Shown here one piece after another: positions 1 to 7,520 of a stretch of 13,080 bases of DNA. The notes under the pieces are model-generated. The model was not told the DNA's origin, ran no database searches, and saw only the letters and a program-made list of their open reading frames with translations. The translations under genes were made by a program, and so were the position numbers. This stretch comes from Conidiobolus incongruus B7586 (taxonomy: Eukaryota; Entomophthoromycota; Entomophthoromycetes; Entomophthorales; Conidiobolaceae), in assembly GCA_000697335.1 (NCBI GenBank), contig JNEM01007392.1, forward strand, positions 1 to 13,080, written 5' to 3'. The first letter of the stretch is position 1. Every line of letters starts with the position of its first letter.

Positions 1-493
1 ATTCATATATATGTTAATTTTTAATTTAAAATTATCTTTTATATATATAGTTACCTAAATAAATTATATTATTATAATAATTTATTATATTAATTTCATT
101 ATTTATTAAAATCGAAATTTAGATTAAATTATTATATCAAATTAATTCCAAATAAAAATTATAAATAATGAATAATTAAAATTTATATTATTTTAAATAA
201 TTCTAATCATAATATATTTTAAAGATTCAAATAAACTAGTTTAAGGTTATTCCTTTATTCATTAAGAAATTAAAATATATCAAAATTAAAAAACAATTGA
301 AATATATCTATTTTTAAAATATATTTTTTCCATTATTATATTAATTATATTATCAAACAAAAATAAGATCATGATTTTTTTAGTTAATCCCATAATTTTA
401 TATTATGAAATCAATTTTATATCAACTCATTTTCGCTATGAATTTGAAATAAACAAATCATTGGATAACAATAATTAAAAAATAGTTTCAAAA
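1..493. other. AT-rich 5' flank and presumed RPB8 promoter region
   Basis: There is no coding sequence here. The stretch is almost pure A/T with short runs such as atatatata near its start. The last 60 bases before the RPB8 start contain a tiny upstream reading frame at 438-452 (ATG followed by three codons and TAA). Whether it lies in the transcript cannot be told, because no transcription start or convincing TATA element can be separated from the A/T background. Confidence 0.6.
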
Positions 494-1265
494 ATGAATT
501 CAAAGTCTGATAAAATTCAAGATTTAGAATACCATGAACTTTCTTCACAACAGAAAGCTTCTCTTGCCCCAAAATTAGACAAAATCACTCTTACCGAAGA
601 TGAAAAGCATCCAGTACATAATTTTATTTATAGAGAATTATTTCAAGTATCTGAAATCGACAAAGATGTTAAAAAATTCCAAAGAGGTACTTTCATCAGA
701 ACTTTGCCCAAGCATTATAATATTTATTATATACTTTAGTTACTAGATTTTATTTGAAACATCAAACTGTTGAAGATTACCAAATCACGATTGATATTGC
801 TTCAGACCTTTACTCTCCTGAAATGGGCTCTTTGGTTGATGTTTATATGGCCTTCTCCTTAAAGGATACCTGGGCTGGTCCAAGAGAACATGACAAAAAT
901 GATGATCAATCTTGGAAAGACGAAGAATCTAAAGTAATTAATAGATTTGATTATATTATGCATGGAAAATGCTATAAATTCCAGCCATCTGATAATAACT
1001 TAGTGTAAGTTCAACATTATCTTCTTCTATAACGATTTATTACTAATCATTTATTAGTGCCACTTACTTTTCTTTCGGTGGGCTTTTAATGGAACTTAAG
1101 GGCCCTTTTGAAAAATTAACCCAATTCCGTATTGGAGAATATGTATATTTATTACTCAGAAAGCATAACCCCTCTTTAATCCAAACTGAAACTCATGAAG
1201 AAACTGAAGCCGAGAAAGAGCGTGATTATGCTTTGAAATTCAACAAATACAAAGCTAAAAACTAA
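494..1265 (+). CDS. RPB8: RPB8/RPABC3, shared subunit of RNA polymerases I, II and III (3 exons)
   Basis: This small OB-fold subunit is common to all three nuclear RNA polymerases. The exons are 494-686, 740-1004 and 1058-1265, joining to 222 codons (221 residues plus TAA). Joining exons 1 and 2 gives KKFQRVTRFY, matching human KKFDRVSRLH; exon 1 also has LFQVSEID, close to yeast IFQVSEVD. Exon 2 ends with RFDYIMHGKCYKF, and exon 3 supplies ATYFSFGGLLMELKG and YVYLLLRK, the family's C-terminal signature. The likeness is stronger to fungal than to animal proteins. Family members are usually about 145-150 residues. Here about 42 residues precede the conserved fold and a charged tail of about 32 residues follows it (190-221). 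Both extensions have exon-like composition, and no internal Met offers a shorter start before the fold. The start has A at -3. Identity is very secure; the exact N-terminus is less so. Confidence 0.95.
687..739 (+). other. RPB8: RPB8 intron 1 (53 nt, GT-AG)
   Basis: The intron runs from GTACTT to CTTTAG and splits a valine codon after its first base. Removing it restores the conserved RVTRFY stretch. Left in, the frame ends after a short unrelated tail. No clear TACTAAC-like branch site is visible. Confidence 0.93.
1005..1057 (+). other. RPB8: RPB8 intron 2 (53 nt, GT-AG)
   Basis: A consensus GTAAGT donor, a TACTAAT branch-site candidate at 1041-1047 and the acceptor TTATTAG frame this intron. 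It splits a valine codon after two bases. Splicing joins NNLV to ATYFSFGG, as in yeast Rpb8. Confidence 0.95.
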
Positions 1266-2112
1266 GATTTTTATAGAGATATCAAGCTAGTAACATAGCA
1301 TTTACTTGTTTTCTACCCTGCTAATTTATTGGATTTAAATATGTTCTACTCTCATATGATGGAAGATTAAAATGTATTTATTCTAATGCTAATTTAACTT
1401 ATTTTCAATTATATATTCTCGATTTATATGAAACTTGAAAGACTATTATCAATATGCACATTTTGCATTATATTCTATGTTTTTATATTATAATCAATAT
1501 ATGCATATTAAACCTATTTCGTTATTATTTACATTGATGAATGAATTTTAAAACTAAAAATTATCAATAATTACTCATCGAGCACCATCATTTTAGGATT
1601 AATAAACTTTTAACATATTCTCAAAGTAGTATATTTTATAACAATTTGAAATTAATTTTGTTTTTTATTATTTCAATTTTGAGTAATAAATATGATAAGT
1701 AAATTATTAATAAGAATATTTACTTAGAAGAATATAATTTATTTTTGCATTATTTGTTTACACGTTTCATTATTAGAGAGAGTATTTTTTTGATTTAAAT
1801 ACCTGTAAAAATATAATTCCCACTTAACAAACTCTTGATTACTAAATATTCGATAGAATAGTATGATTGGAAATTTGAAATTAAGATATTTTAATAAAAC
1901 TTGGATAAACCTGTATCTTGGTAATTGTAATATAAAAAATGTATTGATTCATAAATACAATATTATAATTAATTGTAAAAAGATATATAATATCACTGGG
2001 TCAAATATTTTTTTAATTTCAACTATAATCCTTAATATTTATACGAATATTAGGGGACAAATATTAGATTTTCTTTATTTTTAATATATTCAAATGATTA
2101 AGCTTTAGTGCA
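1266..2112. other. RPB8 3' flank, no gene seen
   Basis: The first 100-150 bases keep a somewhat higher G+C and probably include the RPB8 3' untranslated region. The rest is AT-rich. An open frame at 1863-2084 exists, but its residues (Ile, Asn, Lys, Tyr, Leu) are those expected from A/T-driven codons and it resembles no family known to me. No RNA gene or repeat was recognised. Confidence 0.5.
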
Positions 2113-2629
2113 AATGAGGGGGTCAAAAACACAGTCAGAGATAAGGGAATAGGCTCAAGTAGCTGATGGAGAGAATAAGCAACTGAAAAAACACCGAATT
2201 AGAATGGCTTTTCGTCATCTTTGCTATTGGATATATATATATATTCCTTTCTACTAGTTTTTTAGACTTCCAAAAGCTTATTCAACTAGATCATCCTTTA
2301 GCCTTGTTTTTAATATATTTTGCTTAATCAGCTTCTGAAAAATACAAATATATAAAAATAATAAAGGCTCTACAATAGTCACGATGTTATGCATAATAGA
2401 AACAGTCCAATCCTATTTTTAATCTAGTCTTCTAAACTCATTATATTTTAGATATATTAACTTGGAAACTGAGTTCCTCTTCTTTACTCGTATTGCTAGA
2501 ATAAATTTTGGGAAAGCATTTTTATTCAGAAATATAATGAAATTTAATTAGAAGGATAGAATTGAAGTATTAGAAGAAATGATTACCATCATACCCAAAG
2601 GATCAACAGCATACTTCTTCATAGTTTAA
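2113..2629 (+). pseudogene. Decayed multi-exon gene, possibly a membrane transporter (Atg22-like MFS?)
   Basis: Several coding-like blocks stand out from the A/T background. Block A (2113-2213) reads on to KQLKKHRIRMAF but is interrupted once. After a possible 52-nt intron (2214-2265, weak donor GTCATC, acceptor TTTTAG), block B reads HFQKLIQLDHPLALFLIYF. Block C (about 2363-2421) reads KGSTIVTMLCIIETVQSYF. Block D (2456-2626) contains EFLFFTRIARINFGKAF and, after an interruption, EEMITIIPKGSTAYFF. The blocks are hydrophobic, and IPKGxxxxFF recalls the IPxGxExxFF segment of Atg22-type transporters. That resemblance is from memory and weak. Blocks C and D do not join cleanly to the others, so this is most likely a relic. 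A diverged gene with unrecognised splice sites, or a fragment of another membrane family, remains possible. Confidence 0.35.
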
Positions 2630-4166
2630 AAAAAGTATTCATTATTACTTGGCTCTTGACAAATCTTGATATTGACTTTATTAATAAAAAGTATATATAA
2701 TTTGTTATTGAAATATAATACTTTTATATATTAGATTTAATACATTGTTCAGTGTATTTCCACTATTTCTGAACATATCTATCAATAATTATTGAAGGCT
2801 TGGGCAAATCAACTTTAGTCACATAAATGCTTAGATATCTTGTTATATTACTATTTCGTTTCAAACAATATAACATTAATTATAGTATTGCCATCCTTAG
2901 TAAAATATAAACAATTGAAAGTATCTTTAAAATTAAAATTAGTTAAAAACCAATTAAATAATTTTAAATATTTTAATATAGAAAAATCAAAATCCTATAA
3001 ACACCAGGTGGGTTTGAATTTTATTTTGCATTTAATATTAAAAACCATTGTAATCAAGGAGAAACAAATATTTTACCCAAAAATATATTTTAAATTGAAA
3101 TTTTTTTTAGAAATTTAAATTTTCTTTATAAATTACAAGTTTAATATAATTATTAAATTATTTGAAAATATAATAGTATTGGAAATTAGATTATTATTTC
3201 TAATTTTATAGTTTTTAAGGCTTGTTAAAGCTTTTATATAATAGTATTATATCTAGGTAATTTTATTATAATATCAATCTTTATTATTTGAGTTGAATAA
3301 TATTTATATTATATATAATTGATTTTAATTAAAGTAAACTTATTTATTTAATTTAATAATATTTGGTTTAAACCATGTTTTAAATTCAGTATTTTTTATT
3401 ATATTTGATCATATTAGAATTGTTGAAAATTTATAATAAATTAATATTAATTTATTTGATTTATTTTAATTTTTCAAATTGATTAAAACCAAGTAATATT
3501 TTCTTATAAATGAATTTTTGATATATTTGAATTTAAAATAGATATAACTTATATATTTCTAAATAAGATTCACTTCTTTAATATAACAAATATTATCAAT
3601 ATATTATTATTATTCCTATAATTAAAATTAATAAAGGAGTTTAACATTTAATTTCGAGATATCAATTTTTTAATTATATTTTGTTATATTTATTATATTT
3701 ATTATATATATAATTTCAAATAATTAATCTTATTTTATATTTATCATATTTATCTTACATCTGTTATATTTAACTTAATTTTATTATATTTGATTCATTA
3801 TGTATTTAGTGTATTTACTTAGTATTATAAGTACCTAATCTATAAAAACTTGAATCTTCAGACAAAACATTTGTAATTTAATAATAAATAACTATTGATA
3901 TTAAAAATGAATGTTAATTGATAATTGATTTGTAATATATTATCAAATATGGAATATGTTATTTAATAGCTTTTCATTTATTAAAGAAAATAAGGAAATT
4001 TATAATTTTGCATCCCTTTCTTTAAGATTATATATTATTGCATATTCTTGTTTATATATATTGACTTTGATTTATAAGTTTTCCAAGAAATTATTGATAT
4101 CAAAATTAGGATTTATTTATAAAACCTTAACCATAATCGTGGTATTTCATTTTCCTAAACACTTTT
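2630..4166. other. Gene-free AT-rich spacer with low-complexity sequence
   Basis: No gene can be supported. Two open frames (2840-3118 and 3956-4168) are dominated by A/T-rich codons. The first stays open from about 2819 and begins with a hydrophobic run (ILLYYYF), so it might be a further worn piece of the relic at 2113-2629, but nothing confirms this. A degenerate TTATATTTA array occupies about 3670-3810. Confidence 0.45.
3670..3810. repeat. Degenerate TTATATTTA-type short tandem array
   Basis: Variants of TTATATTTA recur at about 3674, 3684, 3693, 3734, 3744, 3763 and 3783, often about 10 bases apart, with TCTTACATC-like gaps. The array is imperfect and sits in A/T-rich DNA, so part of the periodicity could be chance. 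Confidence 0.4.
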
Positions 4167-4226
4167 AAGGAGCACTATTCCTGGTTACCAAAGCCCAAGG
4201 TCAATTCATATTCATTTGGCCTTGAC
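4167..4226 (+). other. Isolated coding-like island, unidentified
   Basis: About 60 bases of much higher G+C than either flank. One frame reads KEHYSWLPKPKVNSYSFGLD, with ordinary amino-acid variety (Trp, His, Pro, Gly) unlike the Ile/Asn/Lys mix of random frames here. It follows TTTTAAG, a possible weak acceptor. An imperfect 9-bp hairpin (CAAGGTCAA / TTGGCCTTG) lies inside it, so a structural explanation is also possible. I do not recognise the peptide. Confidence 0.3.
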
Positions 4227-4686
4227 AATATAAAATATATTATAATATAAATATTTATAAAATAAAATATATCATCAATATTAATAGAAAATAAAAATAA
4301 TAATTAAAAAATCACAAAAAAATTATAGATTTATAAAATATTTAAAAAACTTATTAATTTTTAAAATATATTAAATTTTCTCTTAAATTAAAGGCTAAAA
4401 ATAATATTACAAGGTTATAAATATAATTCAATTTAAAATATAAAAATAATATTATAACCTAATTATGGATTTAAGTAATATTTACTCAAAAAGCATAAAT
4501 TATCTTTGGTGAGAGGTCAGCATATATAATAAATATCATATGAGCGAAATATAGTATATTTATGGATAATTATAAATATATTTAAAATAAAAAATACCAA
4601 GTGTTTTAAATATTATATATATATATATATTAATTCAATTAGAAGCATTCTTTTCTATCTAATAATCAATCAAACTAACCTTCCAG
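4227..4686. other. AT-rich spacer between two exon-like islands
   Basis: Nothing coding is seen. It contains a TA dinucleotide run at 4614-4631. Its last 30 bases carry a splice-acceptor-like context, AAACTAACCTTCCAG, that leads into the next island. Confidence 0.5.
4614..4631. repeat. (TA)n microsatellite, 9 units
   Basis: An uninterrupted run of TA dinucleotides, 18 bases long, just upstream of the exon-like island at 4687. Confidence 0.85.
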
Positions 4687-4780
4687 GATTGGTGTTAAGG
4701 TTTATCCCTTGGAGGTCTTCAGATTCTACGCAGGACTTGGACATGGACTATCAAATTTGTTCAACTTTGGACAAGTTTAA
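4687..4780 (+). pseudogene. Orphan terminal-exon-like fragment, unidentified
   Basis: This island has exon-level G+C in very A/T-rich surroundings. It starts right after a strong acceptor context: a CTAAC branch-site candidate, a short pyrimidine run and CAG at 4684-4686. From 4688, 30 codons run to TAA at 4778-4780. They begin IGVKVYPLEVFRFYAG and end LSNLFNFGQV, a normal-looking protein tail. No donor or exon is visible about 52 nt upstream, where introns of this genome would put it. It is therefore probably the last exon of a lost gene, or part of a repeat carrying a captured exon. A real exon reached through an unusually long intron from 4167-4226 is less likely. I cannot assign a family. 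Confidence 0.4.
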
Positions 4781-5416
4781 TTAAAAACAAATTAAAATTT
4801 GACTAATTTTACTCACATTTAACAATTTTATAATGACGAAATCAATTTTTAATAAAAAAGCATTTATTAACTCACCAAATCAATAATATCAGCATTAAAA
4901 TTAAAGATATACAAAATCCTCTATAATACATACATATAATTTATTAATAACAGTTTAATGTATAAAAATTGATAGAACATATTATCACAAAAATTAATTA
5001 CATTTTCATATTTCTCATGTAAATAATAGTTAAAATATTTTAGTATAAAAGTAGAAAATAATTGCAAAGATTATCATTACTTTAAATATTTAAAGTTGCC
5101 CATTTGGATAAATGATGATAAATCGAAATATATATATATATAAATTACTGTAATTAATAATATACCGATATATTGTTTGGTATAAGGATAACTATCCTAA
5201 GCATTATTACACTTCAATATTACACTATGAATGTTACACAGTGTTACAATTTATTGATAAATTTAGTGTATATTCTTATCAAAATTCAACTATCATATAA
5301 AAAATTCAATTATCAGCAGACCCATAATTAAATTTTGGGTTTTTTAAGATTATTTGAACAATTAATTGAGTTCATGATCAAATTAATTTCTGAAATTTGT
5401 ATTTGAATTTTATAAT
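4781..5416. other. AT-rich spacer and presumed GEMIN8 promoter/leader
   Basis: No gene is seen. A short (TA)n run lies at about 5128-5142. Around 5195-5250 the phrase TTACAC(T/A) recurs four times within 60 bases. The last 45 bases hold a short upstream reading frame described separately. Confidence 0.5.
5374..5406 (+). promoter_or_regulatory. Upstream ORF in the GEMIN8 leader (candidate)
   Basis: ATG at 5374 opens a 10-codon frame (MIKLISEICI) that ends in TGA at 5404-5406, ten bases before the GEMIN8 start. If transcribed, it could reduce initiation at the main ATG. Nothing in the sequence shows that the leader extends this far. Confidence 0.25.
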
Positions 5417-6053
5417 ATGCCAAAAATTAAAGAGAAATCTAATTATAATCACAATTATTTTCACTTTCAATTAAACCAATTTTATAATAAGCATTTTCAT
5501 AATAAGACAAGCTCATTTCGACAATTAATAATACCTCATAACTTTATTCAACCTAATAACTCAAACGCCATACAAAGCAATGTAGTCAATCAACAAAATG
5601 TGGAGATTGAAGATATCGAAAATAATGAACTCGAAGAAGAATATTTTGATGAAGAACACGAACTTGAAGAAAATGAAGAATATTTTGAAGAAAACAATGA
5701 AACCTTGTTAACGCCTGAGATGATCGAAATATTTAAACATTCAGAGAATTGGAAGCAAGAAAGTATTGTTTTAACAAGATCAAGTGTAATTTAAAATAAC
5801 TAATTTTTTTATAGAATTAAAAATACTCCAACTTGAAAATGAAAGAGTACAAAACTTAGAATATATAGACAAAGAGAATTTTCTCCCTGATCCTTTACCA
5901 CCCTTTGAAACCTATGTTAATTTATATTCTAGTCAAAATGCCCTAAAAATCGCTAGTTTGGAAAGTCAATTGGATAATCAATTTAGAGACCTGTGCGAAA
6001 TTGACAATCCTATTTTATGGCCCATACTTCCTTTAAATTTACAATTTAAATAA
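5417..6053 (+). CDS. GEMIN8: GEMIN8 homologue, SMN-complex subunit (2 exons)
   Basis: Gemin8 bridges SMN and the Gemin6/Gemin7 pair in the complex that loads Sm proteins onto spliceosomal snRNAs. Exons 5417-5762 and 5815-6053 join to 195 codons (194 residues plus TAA). The last 40 residues carry the family signature: LYSSQNALKIASLE, then a Phe, then PILWPILPL, against human LYGDSAAKIQAME and PKYWPVIPL, with nearly identical spacing. Upstream, LTPEMIEIFKHSENWKQEK and LENERVQNLEYID match the human helix EITEELRQYFAETERHREE and LDAERLDSYVN. The N-terminus is rich in His, Tyr and Phe (10-40), comparable to the aromatic start of human Gemin8. An acidic Glu-rich linker spans about 63-95. Human Gemin8 is about 240 residues, so this is a compact form. 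The identification is from recalled motif matches but is strong. Confidence 0.88.
5763..5814 (+). other. GEMIN8: GEMIN8 intron (52 nt, GT-AG)
   Basis: The donor is GTATTG, a branch-site candidate TAACTAAT lies at 5797-5804, and a T-rich run leads to the acceptor ATAG. It leaves phase 1 and rebuilds a lysine codon, giving WKQEKLKILQLE. A second donor, GTGTAA at 5784, is in the same phase and would add seven residues but makes a 31-nt intron. The 52-nt choice matches every other intron here. Confidence 0.8.
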
Positions 6054-7170
6054 GGTAATATTTGTTGAATTTATATTATATTTTATAATGATGAAATCAC
6101 CATTTGATCATCCTTGTACTTTAAATTGAATTTTACATTCAATTGATGAAGAGACTCTAGGGTTTTGTGCATATTTCTGATAATTTCCATTAATATTTTA
6201 ATCTTTTTTAATTTCAATTTACTAATTTATGATATAATCATTTAGGTATTACTTTTGTATAATATAATTCCATTTATTAAAGTACATATGAGTTAATTTG
6301 AATTTTTTAATATATTTTTATTATACTATTAACCGCTCAAATAATATGCATCATACTAGTTTTGAAAGTAATTTCTGCATATTGTTTAATTATAAACAAT
6401 TATGTATTATTTATTTAATAACTTTTCTTTCGTGATTTATGCTATTGCATATTTCTGAATTCTAGTATTAGCTAAAATCCTCTTTTTTATATTGGATAAT
6501 TATACCACATATTTTAGATAAGCTTTTTGAATATTTGATCACTTCTATCATATTGAATTTAGATTGTTGTGATGATGAATAATGTCCAGTATTCCATTTT
6601 GTCATCTAATTAATTCGTACTAGATGAGTGGTCAATCAACATTCTAAAATATATTAACCTGATAATCTTAACACAATTAAACGAAGAATGTATAATCAAT
6701 TTTCACATATCTTTTGATGTTGGACTAAAACATTATTTAATTTTACTTTGCATATAATTTATATTTAAATGATTCGAATTTTATATTTCATATATTAATC
6801 ATAGTTAAAAAGATATTATGAATAGATTATATTTTTTGGATATTTCGCCATACCTCATAATTCCAAAGAGCCTATTCAATAAAATAAGAAATCTAAACAT
6901 AAAGCATATTATCATAAAAAACAATATTATAATTTAGAATTTTAGTTAGAGTAGGTAATTACTATTACTCATTGAATTTTATTTACAGCATTTTAGGTTT
7001 TTCAAAATTATTTAATTATGTAGATTAAGGATATTTAAATTATACTATTACATAAAATATTATTATTATTTTATTGGCAAAATTTTTAATAAAAGAATAA
7101 GAATTTAGTATATATGAATTTCGAAATTTGAGTTTAATTTCTAATCAAAAAATACAGAATTATTGTTTAT

Positions 7171-7197
7171 TATATATATATATATATGCGTGTGTGT
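7171..7197. repeat. Compound (TA)n-(GT)n microsatellite
   Basis: About 17 bases of alternating TA pass directly into GCGTGTGTGT. It is notable only because G-containing dinucleotide repeats are otherwise absent from this window. Confidence 0.85.
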
Positions 7198-7315
7198 ATG
7201 ATTTATGAAAATCTTCAATCTCTAATTTCAATTAATTTTTTACATCATTTATATAATTTTCTGAATGAAATTTTAGATAGCTAATTAGTAAAATAATGTG
7301 ACTATGTAAATTTAG

Positions 7316-7350
<35 letters not shown>
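7316..7350. repeat. (ATT)n microsatellite, about 11.7 units
   Basis: A perfect 35-base run of ATT units, the longest perfect tandem repeat in the window. Such a tract is likely to vary in length between isolates. Confidence 0.95.
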
Positions 7351-7352
<2 letters not shown>

Positions 7353-7520
7353 GGTAATTGGGTTAACTATGTTATTAAAATTCAATTAATATAATATTTG
7401 AAACAGATAAATAAGCATTATCAATTAATCCACAATATTAATAATGGTAAATATAAATAATTTATTTAATTATATATTTTATCGAAATAAAACAAATATA
7501 AGGGCTTCAGTATAGATCAC

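Larger units (their letters stand above)
6054..7520. other. Convergent spacer between GEMIN8 and the protease gene
   Basis: This holds the 3' flanks of two genes that point toward each other. No coding sequence or RNA gene is seen. Contents are microsatellites (7171-7197 and 7316-7350) and AT-rich unique-looking DNA. On the minus strand AATAAA occurs at 7466-7461, about 55 bases past the protease stop, and is a possible poly(A) signal, although such matches are common by chance here. Confidence 0.5.

Noticed and set aside
754-1008. Open frame starting at Met 754 as a separate gene
   Set aside because: It is the inner part of RPB8 exon 2; the true protein enters this frame through the 687-739 intron.
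1863-2084. 73-codon frame as a small gene
   Set aside because: Composition is almost wholly Ile/Asn/Leu/Lys/Tyr as expected from A/T-rich DNA, with no motif and no change in G+C.
2150-2260. Reassigned TAG codon (ciliate-like code) to keep the relic open
   Set aside because: The four intact genes end in TAA or TGA at family-appropriate places and need no recoding, and the relic is interrupted in more than one way.
2790-2821. Walker A-like peptide EGLGKSTLVT
   Set aside because: The frame closes immediately afterwards, the preceding residues do not fit a P-loop strand, and a ten-residue match can arise by chance.
2840-3118. 92-codon hydrophobic/lysine-rich frame as a gene
   Set aside because: Codons are A/T-driven and the frame has no recognisable domain. 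A link to the relic at 2113-2629 is possible but unsupported.
3956-4168. 70-codon frame as a gene
   Set aside because: A/T-driven amino-acid content; it merely abuts the coding-like island at 4167, which is read in another frame.
4180-4230. Possible tRNA-like fold around TGGTTACCAAAGCC
   Set aside because: No T-loop GTTCRA box or paired acceptor arms could be found.
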